From Bacteroidales bacterium UBA1711 (lineage in GTDB: Bacteria; Bacteroidota; Bacteroidia; Bacteroidales; P3), in NCBI GenBank assembly GCA_002317325.1, contig DCJB01000119.1:1-38682 (forward strand): a DNA stretch of 38,682 nucleotides, read 5' to 3'. Under the pieces are notes generated by a model that did not search any database, was not told the DNA's origin, and saw nothing but the letters and a program-made list of their open reading frames with translations. Shown piece after piece: positions 1 through 6,865 of this stretch; within the stretch, counting starts at the first letter, position 1, and each line of letters opens with the position of its first letter. Both the position numbers and the translations under genes were made by a program.

Positions 1-44
1 CTGGGACGGGGCTGGGACGGGGCTGAAGCGGGGCTGAAAGGATG
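1..44. repeat. 11-bp tandem repeat array, four units
   Basis: Four consecutive 11-base units fill this stretch: CTGGGACGGGG twice, then CTGAAGCGGGG, then a diverged CTGAAAGGATG. The array may continue to the left of the window. A sister array with the same period and nearly the same consensus lies at 33585-33628. Both arrays are non-coding and lie 3' of a minus-strand gene. No function is known to me for this repeat. Confidence 0.85.
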
Positions 45-218
45 TTTTAGGCGGGGCGAGAAGGGGGAGGCCACGTTCAGGAGTTCTCGGACGGGCTGGG
101 GTGGGGGCAGCGATGGGCGGAGAATGGTTGGGGAGGGGGCGGAGAATGGATGGGGATAATTTGAGGAGAGGGTGGAGAAGGTCGAAAAGGCGCCTCGACA
201 GGCAAAGGACAGGTGGGG
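45..218. other. Purine-rich non-coding stretch with a 22-bp direct repeat
   Basis: No gene is supported here. The plus strand is very purine-rich. A 13-base segment GGGCGGAGAATGG occurs at 115-127 and again at 137-149, with similar flanks, giving a 22-base period, which is twice the 11-base period of the neighbouring array. No convincing terminator for the gene ending at 219 is visible; the 8-base palindrome AGGCGCCT near 190 is the only symmetrical element seen. Confidence 0.6.
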
Positions 219-635
219 TTAGCGGGGTTTCTTTATCGCATAACCTGCCGAGAGGGATTCGATGAGGCCAAAGACGAAATAGAGGTTGCTCAGCCAATTG
301 AATCCGAATATCCACCATTCAAGGGCTATCCAGAGCATGAGTATTATCCCGCAAATCAAGACTGCAACGCGAGCAAAGCCATGCTTCTTGCGCAGGAGTA
401 TGTAGGCGATGAGCTGCGTCAGCCCGTTTACTGCGAACAGGACGAAACCAGACGGGAGGAAGTTTGTGAAGAAGATTTCGGGCCACGGCATTTTCGACTG
501 CAGCATTGGGAGCAGCGGGTCCATTCCCCACATCTTTCCAGTCGGGTCTATCCACATCATGGCGGCACCCCATACTGCGCCAATGCCGATGAATAGTGTC
601 CAGAATTTTAGCAGAGGGGTTTTGGGCGGCTTCAT
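219..635 (-). CDS. Small integral membrane protein of unknown function
   Basis: This is a 138-residue protein with about four hydrophobic segments (roughly residues 10-30, 52-74, 80-100 and 104-128) and a short basic C-terminus ending KKPR. The ATG at 635 is chosen; the frame extends upstream only to a TTG at 668, which would add a polar tail without a membrane role. I do not recognise the family. It follows the FeoB-like gene by 71 bases on the same strand with no terminator visible between them, so it is probably co-transcribed, and a role linked to that transporter is possible. That link is inference from position only. Confidence 0.7.
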   Translation of the reverse strand: MKPPKTPLLKFWTLFIGIGAVWGAAMMWIDPTGKMWGMDPLLPMLQSKMPWPEIFFTNFLPSGFVLFAVNGLTQLIAYILLRKKHGFARVAVLICGIILMLWIALEWWIFGFNWLSNLYFVFGLIESLSAGYAIKKPR

Positions 636-706
636 TGTTTGAGGGTGTTGATGGCGTTGGAAGTGCAACTATCTTGGCGACGCCGGGTAAGACAGGGGCG
701 GAGGGG

Positions 707-2746
707 TCAGGCGAACAGGAGGCTGCCTATTCGGAAGACGAGGAAGGCGAGCGCCCACGCCAAGAGCAGGGAGTGGACGACGGTGAAGGCGGCCCAGCCG
801 CGGCCTATCTCGCGGCGGAGGGTGGCCACGGTGGCTATGCAGGGGAAGTAGAGGAGGACGAAGATGAGGAACGCCGCGGCGGCGGGCGGAGCGAAGGCGG
901 GGTTGGAGCGGAGCGACTCTTCGAGTTTGGCGTCGGAGTCTTGGTGGTAGAGTATGCCCATGGTGCTGACGATGGCCTCTTTGGCGGGGAGGCCGGTGAG
1001 GAGGCAGACGTTCATGCGCCAGTCGAAGCCGAGGGGCTTCATGACGGGTTCGAGCCACCGGCCGACGGCGGCGAGGGCGGAGTTTTCTTTCTGAACGGCA
1101 TCGCACTCGAAGTCTAAGGAGTCGGCGAGGCGGGCGGCCGAGGCGGCTCCGCCGCAGGCTTCGGGCGACTGACGCACGGCGGCTGCCTGTGCAGCGATGG
1201 GGGCAGTGAGTTCGTCGTGGCGCGGGAAGTAGCAGAGCGCCCAGATGACTATGCTGGCCCACAGTATGACGGTGGAAATCTTCTTGAGGTAGTCTTCGCA
1301 GCGTTCCCAAATATGCAGCCAAGTATTGTGCCACAACGGCTTGCGGAAGGCGGGCAATTCGCACACCTCGTCGTTGTCGTCGTGGCGGAAGAGGCGGGTG
1401 CGCTTCATGATGAGCGCGAAGACGATGGAAAGCAGCACGCCGACGAGGTAGAGCGACATCATGACGAGGGCTTGGTGCTGGCGGAAGACGGCGCCCACGA
1501 CGAGCATATAGACCGGCAGCCGAGCCCCGCAGCTCATGAAGGGAATCATGAGCATGGTGAGAGTGCGGTCCTTGCGGTTGGAGATGGAGCGGGCGGCCAT
1601 GATGGCGGGGACATTGCAGCCGAAGCCTACGAGCATGGGCACAAAGGACTTGCCATGGAGGCCGAGGCGGTGCATGAGCTTGTCCATGAGGAAAGCCACG
1701 CGCGCCATGTAGCCCGTGTCCTCCATGAGGGAGATGAAGAAGAAGAGGATGACGATGTTGGGCAGGAAAGAGAGCACGGCGCCCACGCCCTGCACCACGC
1801 CGTCGATGAGCAGCGAGGAGTACCACGCCTCGGGCATGAGGCCGCGGAGGAGGCCGGCGAGCCGGTCTATGCCGGCCTGAATCCACTCTTGGGGATAGGC
1901 GCCGAGGGTGAAGGTGACTTGGAAGACGGCGTAGAGTACGGCGGCGAGGATGGGGAGACCTAAGAGTTTGCTGGTAAGTACCTTATCGACCTTTTCGAGG
2001 GGGGTATGGTCGCTGTCGTCGTCGCTGTGGGCGAGGGTGGCGTTGAGCGCGCCGTGGATGAAGCCGTGGCGTGCCTCGTGGATGAGTACGGCGGGCGACT
2101 GGCGGAGTTCGGTTTCGATGAAGCGGCGGTTCTTTTCGGAGGCGAGGGCGAGCTGGCTCAGGTTGGGCGCGTCGCGGAGGAGGGCGAGGGTGAGCTCGGG
2201 CCTTTCGAGGAGGCGAATGGCAAGATAGCGCTTGGAATAGGAATCGCTGATGTTTGGTATTTTGGCCACCTCGTCGAGGAGGTGCCGGATGGCGGTCTCA
2301 ATGTCGGCACCGTAGGCGACGTGGATGTGGCGGGAGGTGCGGTCGAGGCTTTGTGCGGCGGCGACGGCACAACGAACAACGTCGGCCGCACCATTGGAAG
2401 AGATGCCGCCAATAGGCAGCGCCTGCACGCCCATGAGGTGTCCGAGCTGCTGGAAGTCAATGGAGTGGCCCGTGGCAAGGAGTTTGTCGTAGTTGGCGAA
2501 GGCCAGCACCAGTTTGAGGTGCATATCGATGAGCTGCGGCACCATGACCATCGACTCGTCGAGGTCGGCACTATCGACCAGTTGCACCACTGCGTCGGGG
2601 CGGTGGTTGACGAGGAGTTCGGGGTCGTCGAACTGCTCCCACTCGAAACGCAGCCCCTCGAAGCCCTCGCACGTCAGTTCCGAAGCCCGGCTGAGGAAGG
2701 AGCACCGCTCTGTTTCAGAATAACCTACAATGGCTACCCTAATCAT
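707..2746 (-). CDS. feoB: FeoB-like metal transporter with a degenerate G domain
   Basis: The protein is 679 residues long. The membrane half is clearly FeoB: it has both gate-type segments, GFGCNVPAIMAAR and MSCGARLPVY, and the typical run of transmembrane helices to the C-terminus. FeoB imports Fe2+ (some paralogues Mn2+) across the inner membrane. The N-terminal part corresponds to the G domain, but the P-loop, normally GNxxxGKT/S, reads GYSETERCS at residues 8-16, and no DxPG switch is present. Only relics remain: LVDSADL near residue 57 (canonical VVDASNL) and ANYDK at 84-88 (canonical NMxD). No fused FeoA domain is present. The ATG at 2746 is chosen because AAAGAGG lies 5 bases upstream; the ATG at 2761 is an alternative. 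A -7 box lies at 2770-2777. GTP-driven transport looks unlikely; the substrate cannot be read from the sequence. Confidence 0.9.
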   Translation of the reverse strand: MIRVAIVGYSETERCSFLSRASELTCEGFEGLRFEWEQFDDPELLVNHRPDAVVQLVDSADLDESMVMVPQLIDMHLKLVLAFANYDKLLATGHSIDFQQLGHLMGVQALPIGGISSNGAADVVRCAVAAAQSLDRTSRHIHVAYGADIETAIRHLLDEVAKIPNISDSYSKRYLAIRLLERPELTLALLRDAPNLSQLALASEKNRRFIETELRQSPAVLIHEARHGFIHGALNATLAHSDDDSDHTPLEKVDKVLTSKLLGLPILAAVLYAVFQVTFTLGAYPQEWIQAGIDRLAGLLRGLMPEAWYSSLLIDGVVQGVGAVLSFLPNIVILFFFISLMEDTGYMARVAFLMDKLMHRLGLHGKSFVPMLVGFGCNVPAIMAARSISNRKDRTLTMLMIPFMSCGARLPVYMLVVGAVFRQHQALVMMSLYLVGVLLSIVFALIMKRTRLFRHDDNDEVCELPAFRKPLWHNTWLHIWERCEDYLKKISTVILWASIVIWALCYFPRHDELTAPIAAQAAAVRQSPEACGGAASAARLADSLDFECDAVQKENSALAAVGRWLEPVMKPLGFDWRMNVCLLTGLPAKEAIVSTMGILYHQDSDAKLEESLRSNPAFAPPAAAAFLIFVLLYFPCIATVATLRREIGRGWAAFTVVHSLLLAWALAFLVFRIGSLLFA

Positions 2747-2769
2747 GTTTTCCTCTTTCATACGGGTTG

Positions 2770-2777
2770 CAAAGATA
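2770..2777 (-). promoter_or_regulatory. Promoter -7 box for the feoB-like gene
   Basis: On the minus strand this reads TATCTTTG, a perfect match to the Bacteroidota -7 consensus TAnnTTTG. No TTTG lies 19 bases upstream. The start codon chosen at 2746 would give a leader of about 17 bases that carries the Shine-Dalgarno-like AAAGAGG. The in-frame ATG at 2761 would be nearly leaderless. Confidence 0.7.
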
Positions 2778-2849
2778 CGATTATTTTTCGACTCGGGCGG
2801 TGTTTTTATGCAGCGGCAGCCCACAGCGGTCGAGGAGAGAGGAGAGTGG

Positions 2850-2879
2850 AGAGTGCACACTCTGCCCCACAGGCGGGGC
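2850..2879. promoter_or_regulatory. Inverted repeats between divergent promoters, possible operator
   Basis: Between the two divergent -7 boxes lies AGAGTG-CA-CACTCT (2850-2863), immediately followed by GCCCC-ACAGGC-GGGGC (2864-2879). The two-base centre of the first makes an RNA hairpin unlikely and would suit a dimeric DNA-binding protein. No regulator is identified, and a link to metal control is only inference from the feoB-like neighbour. Confidence 0.3.
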
Positions 2880-2928
2880 ACCGCCGGGCGGAAACAAGAA
2901 AAAAAGTCGCTGTTCCGAAAAAAAAGTG

Positions 2929-2936
2929 TATCTTTG
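2929..2936 (+). promoter_or_regulatory. Promoter -7 box for the M20 peptidase to RND operon
   Basis: TATCTTTG matches the Bacteroidota -7 consensus. No clear -33 TTTG is seen at the 19-base spacing. It would give a leader of about 155 bases before the ATG at 3101. I see no other good -7 box before the downstream plus-strand genes, so it may serve the whole 3101-11462 block. Confidence 0.65.
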
Positions 2937-3100
2937 CAACACATTAGTGTGTGGAGTCGTGTGACAACCGCGAGGTCGAGAAACAAAATAATCTTATTCT
3001 GCGGCAAATGGTTATCATTCCCAATCAACGACCAAGGAGCTCTGCCCCAGCCGAAGTGCGCAGCACAATAAAGCAAGCAATTCAGTAACACCCATATCAC

Positions 3101-4465
3101 ATGAAAGACGTAAAGGCATACATTGAAGCCAACAAAGAGCGGTTCTTAGAGGAACTGTTTGAACTGATTCGCATACCCTCCATCAGCGCCGAGAGCGACC
3201 ACAAGCCCGATATGCTGCGCTGCGCCGAGCGGTGGGCGGAGCTGCTCCTCGCGGCCGGCGCCGACCGCGCCGAGTTAATGCCCTCGGCGGGCAACCCCGT
3301 GGTGTATGGCGAGAAGATAATCGACCCCGCCAAGCCCACCGTGTGCGTTTATGGCCACTATGACGTGATGCCCGTGGCCCCGGTAGAGCTGTGGAATAGC
3401 CAGCCTTTTGAGCCCGTGGTGAAGGACGGCCGTATCTGGGCCCGCGGCGCCGACGACGACAAGGGTCAGAGCTTCATGCAGGCTAAAGCCTTTGAACTGA
3501 TGGTGAAGACGGGCCAGCTGCCCTGCAACGTGAAGTTTATGCTCGAAGGCGAAGAGGAGATTGGGTCGCCCAGCCTCTATGGCTTCTGCGAGGAGCACAG
3601 GGAACTGCTCAAGTCGGACGTGATATTGGTGTGCGACACCTCGATGATAGCCCCCGACGTGCCGAGCATCACCAGCGGCTTGCGCGGCCTCTGCTACTGG
3701 GGGGTGGAGGTGACAGGCGCCAACCACGACCTGCACAGCGGCATATACGGCGGCGCCGTGGCCAACCCCATCAACATCCTCTGCAAAATGATTGCCGGCC
3801 TGCACGACGAAGACGGACATATCACCATCCCCGGCTTCTACGACGATGTGCTGGTCATAAGCGACGAGGAACGCGCACTTATGGCCCAGGCTCCCTTCTG
3901 CGAGAAGAGCTATATGGAATCATTAGGCATACGGGCCGTGCACGGCGAGGAGGGCTACTCCACCAAGGAACGCACCGGCATACGCCCCTGCCTCGACGTG
4001 TGCGGCATTTGGGGCGGCCACACGGGCGAGGGTTCCAAGACCGTGCTGCCCTCCAAGGCCTACGCCAAAATCAGCACCCGGCTGGTGGCCAACCAGGACT
4101 ACTGCAAGATAAGCGACCTCTTCCAGCGCTATTTCGAGAGCATAGCCCCCGAATGCGTGACAGTGAAGGTGACGCCCTGCCACGGCGGCGCCCCATATGT
4201 GAGCCCCCTCGAACTGAAGGCCTACCGGGCCGCCGAGAAGGCGATGGAGACCACCTACGGCAAGCGCCCCATACCCACCCGCAGCGGCGGAAGCATTCCC
4301 ATCGTTGCCGGATTTGAGAAAATCCTCGGCACCAAGAGCATACTCATGGGCTTCGGACTCGGCAGCGACGACATCCACGCCCCCAACGAGAACTACCCCT
4401 TGGAGCAGTTCTTCAAGGGCATAGAGACCCTCCCCTATTTTTATGAGTATTTTAGTGAAGGGTGA
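3101..4465 (+). CDS. M20-family metallodipeptidase
   Basis: This 454-residue protein is a full-length M20 zinc peptidase of the carnosinase-like dipeptidase group, expected to hydrolyse dipeptides in the cytoplasm, since no signal peptide is present. The metal and catalytic motifs appear in order: YGHYDVMP (His86, Asp88), RGADDDKG (bridging Asp about 119), EGEEEIGS (general base and metal Glu at 149-155), VCDTSM, and the C-terminal DDIHAPNE histidine. The dimerisation-type motif LHSGIYGG is also present. It is first in a run of six plus-strand genes; the next gene starts 53 bases downstream. The exact peptide substrate cannot be told. Peptide use fits the two exported S9 peptidases elsewhere in the window. 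Confidence 0.93.
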   Translation: MKDVKAYIEANKERFLEELFELIRIPSISAESDHKPDMLRCAERWAELLLAAGADRAELMPSAGNPVVYGEKIIDPAKPTVCVYGHYDVMPVAPVELWNSQPFEPVVKDGRIWARGADDDKGQSFMQAKAFELMVKTGQLPCNVKFMLEGEEEIGSPSLYGFCEEHRELLKSDVILVCDTSMIAPDVPSITSGLRGLCYWGVEVTGANHDLHSGIYGGAVANPINILCKMIAGLHDEDGHITIPGFYDDVLVISDEERALMAQAPFCEKSYMESLGIRAVHGEEGYSTKERTGIRPCLDVCGIWGGHTGEGSKTVLPSKAYAKISTRLVANQDYCKISDLFQRYFESIAPECVTVKVTPCHGGAPYVSPLELKAYRAAEKAMETTYGKRPIPTRSGGSIPIVAGFEKILGTKSILMGFGLGSDDIHAPNENYPLEQFFKGIETLPYFYEYFSEG

Positions 4466-4518
4466 ATTGTAAATTGACGATGGTACAAATCTACTGGTTT
4501 GATAAATTGATTGCATAT

Positions 4519-5070
4519 ATGAAGAAGTATTTCCTCATTGCCATGCTGGCGGCCGCCATTGTTCCGGCTATGGCGCAGAACCAAGGCGGCCACAACTGCA
4601 ACGGCTGCCCCCACCACCAGCAGCACAGCGCGTGCAGCGGACAGCAGGGCTGCGGACAGAAGCAGAACTGCAACGCCGACGGTATCGCCCTCGAGGTAGC
4701 CGCCATGTTCCCCACCGCCAAGTCGGTGAAGAAAGAGTCCAAGTGGGCTGTGGTTATGGACGCAAAGAAGAACGTGTTGGGCTACGCCGTTTATTCCTAC
4801 CCCAAGAGCAAAGGCATCAAGGGCTATGGCGGCGAGACACCGCTGATGGTGGCCCTGTCGCCGCGTGAGCGAGTGGTTGGCGTGGTACTGCTCGACAACA
4901 ACGAGACCCCCGCCTACATGAAGAAGGTGGCCCAAAGCGGTCTGCTGAAGAGCTGGGACGGCATGAGGCTTCGCCGCGCCCGCCGCAATCAGCCAGACGC
5001 CGTGTCGGGCGCCACACTCTCCTCCAACAGCATCATACGCTCGTTCCAAGCCGCCATCAAAGGCCTCTGA
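4519..5070 (+). CDS. Exported FMN-binding-domain protein with Cys/His-rich linker
   Basis: The protein is 183 residues from the ATG at 4519, chosen because it opens directly with a signal peptide (residues 1-18, cleavage after PAMA); the frame also has an upstream ATG at 4462 that overlaps the previous stop and would bury the signal. The mature N-terminus holds five Cys and four His within about 35 residues, including CNGCPHH. The rest is an FMN-binding domain like those of NqrC and RnfG, with a C-terminal SGATLSS motif in which the Thr (about residue 166) is the expected site of covalent FMN attachment by ApbE. ApbE is not in this window. It should be a periplasmic electron carrier; the partner is unknown. 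The next gene begins 7 bases after its stop. Confidence 0.85.
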   Translation: MKKYFLIAMLAAAIVPAMAQNQGGHNCNGCPHHQQHSACSGQQGCGQKQNCNADGIALEVAAMFPTAKSVKKESKWAVVMDAKKNVLGYAVYSYPKSKGIKGYGGETPLMVALSPRERVVGVVLLDNNETPAYMKKVAQSGLLKSWDGMRLRRARRNQPDAVSGATLSSNSIIRSFQAAIKGL

Positions 5071-5077
5071 CCCCACC

Positions 5078-5692
5078 ATGAAGCTGCGCCTCTTCACCGA
5101 CATGGAGCGCTGCACCCCCGAGGAGGTGCAGCGGCTGCTGCCGCTGGTGTCCGATCAGCGGCGCGAAGAGGCACTGCGCTTCAAGCACACCTTCGGACAG
5201 TTTGCCTGCCTGATTTCATACTTGCTGCTGCACCAGCTGCTGGAGGAGCAGCAAGTGGTGGGACCGGACGAGCCGCTTCACTTTGTGACCAACGCCCACG
5301 GCAAGCCCCGCCTGTCCGGCCACGAGGGGGCACACTTCAGTATCAGCCACTGCCGTGAGGCCATCGCCGCAGCCACCGACTCGCAGCCCGTGGGGGTGGA
5401 TGTGGAACGCTTCATCAACCCCTCCAACTCGCTGCTACGCTACTGCATGAATGACAGCGAAGCCGACGAGGTGCGGCAGTCGCCCCATCCCGACCGAGCC
5501 TTCGCCCTCCTGTGGACGCAGAAAGAGGCCATCGCCAAGCAGCGCGGCACCGGCATTCAGGACGACATCAAGCGCCTCCGTGCCGACTGCCCGTCACAGG
5601 TGCAGGTGGAGTCGGCCCTGCACGCAACCTTTGCACTCTCGACCGCCGTCCTTGACCCAGGCGGTTCCTCAACCGTATTAAACACACTGTAA
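5078..5692 (+). CDS. 4'-phosphopantetheinyl transferase, Sfp-type
   Basis: This 204-residue protein moves the phosphopantetheine arm of CoA onto a serine of carrier proteins. The Sfp/AcpT-type motifs are all present: GKPRL at 75-79, FSISHC at 87-92, VGVDVE at 105-110 (magnesium ligands Asp108 and Glu110), and WTQKEAIAKQRGTG at 146-159 (Glu150, Lys154). The start at 5078 is 7 bases from the preceding stop, and the RND adaptor gene starts 24 bases after its own stop. No carrier protein or synthase is present in the window, so the target may be the housekeeping acyl carrier protein encoded elsewhere. The C-terminus is short compared with Sfp but intact. Confidence 0.9.
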   Translation: MKLRLFTDMERCTPEEVQRLLPLVSDQRREEALRFKHTFGQFACLISYLLLHQLLEEQQVVGPDEPLHFVTNAHGKPRLSGHEGAHFSISHCREAIAAATDSQPVGVDVERFINPSNSLLRYCMNDSEADEVRQSPHPDRAFALLWTQKEAIAKQRGTGIQDDIKRLRADCPSQVQVESALHATFALSTAVLDPGGSSTVLNTL

Positions 5693-5716
5693 TAAAGAAA
5701 CAAAACTCCAAATATC

Positions 5717-6841
5717 ATGAGAAAAAACAACCTTTCAAACCCGCTGCTGACAGTCGCCCTGTGCATTGCCGCAATGGCAAGCTTGGGTTCATGTGCCAGC
5801 GGCGAGGCTGCGGAGGAAAAAGCAGCCTCCTTTGAGACAATGACCATCGAGAAGCAGAACCTCGAACTCTCGTTTGACATCGCCTGCAAAATCTCGGGAA
5901 AGCACGACGTGGACATCCTGCCCGAAGTGAGCGGCACCATCACCCGCATAGCCATCACCGAGGGACAGCAAGTGAAGGCCGGTCAGACCCTCTTCGTCAT
6001 CGACCCGAAGCCCTTCAACCTGGCCTACGAAACCGCCAAAGCCAGCACCGCCACCGCCAAAGCCCAACTGGCCACTGCCGAGCTCAACTACAAGAGCCAG
6101 CAGGAACTGTTTGCCAAAGGGGTGGTGAGCGAATTTGTGCTCAAGACCTCCGAGAACACCTTCAACAGCGCCAAGGCCGCCCTTCAGATGGCCCAGGCAC
6201 AAGAGGCCTCGGCAGCCAACAACCTGAACCACTGCACGGTTAAATCGCCCGTCAACGGAGTGGTGGGCGCCATCCCGTTCAAGATTGGTTCGTTAGTAGG
6301 CCCGCAGATGGGTGCGCCGCTGACCACCATCAGCGACAACCGGCAGGTGACGGCCAGCTTCTCCGTTGACGAGAAACTCTACACACAAATCTACATGGAG
6401 TGTGCCAAAGACCCCGCACTCAACAGCCAGCCCTTCGACTCGGTGCAGCTGCGGCTAAAAGACGGCACCATCTACAGCCACAAGGGCGCCATCGTCAGCT
6501 TCTCGGGCTTGGTGGACGCCACCACGGGCGCTGTGACCGGCAAGGCCGAGTTCCCCAACCGCGAAGGCGTGCTGCACTCGGGCATCAGCGGCTCGCTGAT
6601 ATACCCCTTGACCTACGACAGCGTGATGGTGGTGCCTCAGACAGCAGTGCAGCAGTACCTCGACAAACACATGGTATATCGGGTTAACAGCAAAGGACAG
6701 GCCGAAGGCGTCATCATAGATGTGCAGCCCGTGAACGACGGCAAGACCTACATCGTGAACCAAGGCCTCAACGTGGGCGACATAATCGTGAGCGTGGGAG
6801 CCAACAACGTGCACGACGGCGACCAAATAGTGACCAAATAA
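5717..6841 (+). CDS. RND efflux membrane-fusion (adaptor) lipoprotein
   Basis: This 374-residue periplasmic adaptor is of the AcrA/MexA type. A lipoprotein signal ends in SLGSC with Cys27 as the lipid-bearing residue. It is followed by the barrel/lipoyl half (VSGTITRIAITEGQQVKAGQTL), an Ala-rich alpha-hairpin at about residues 95-165, and the returning lipoyl half (CTVKSPVNGVVG). The C-terminal half is the beta-barrel and membrane-proximal region (VVPQTAVQQ). It links the inner membrane pump encoded 24 bases downstream to the outer membrane channel. Substrates cannot be told from the sequence. No local regulator gene is adjacent, unlike many efflux operons. Confidence 0.95.
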   Translation: MRKNNLSNPLLTVALCIAAMASLGSCASGEAAEEKAASFETMTIEKQNLELSFDIACKISGKHDVDILPEVSGTITRIAITEGQQVKAGQTLFVIDPKPFNLAYETAKASTATAKAQLATAELNYKSQQELFAKGVVSEFVLKTSENTFNSAKAALQMAQAQEASAANNLNHCTVKSPVNGVVGAIPFKIGSLVGPQMGAPLTTISDNRQVTASFSVDEKLYTQIYMECAKDPALNSQPFDSVQLRLKDGTIYSHKGAIVSFSGLVDATTGAVTGKAEFPNREGVLHSGISGSLIYPLTYDSVMVVPQTAVQQYLDKHMVYRVNSKGQAEGVIIDVQPVNDGKTYIVNQGLNVGDIIVSVGANNVHDGDQIVTK

Positions 6842-6865
6842 TACTCCCAACAATTCCTTACAGCC

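Noticed and set aside
2747..3100. N-terminal extension of the FeoB-like frame up to 3100
   Set aside because: It would add about 118 residues of non-conserved sequence, cross both divergent promoters, and ignore the Shine-Dalgarno-like site before 2746.
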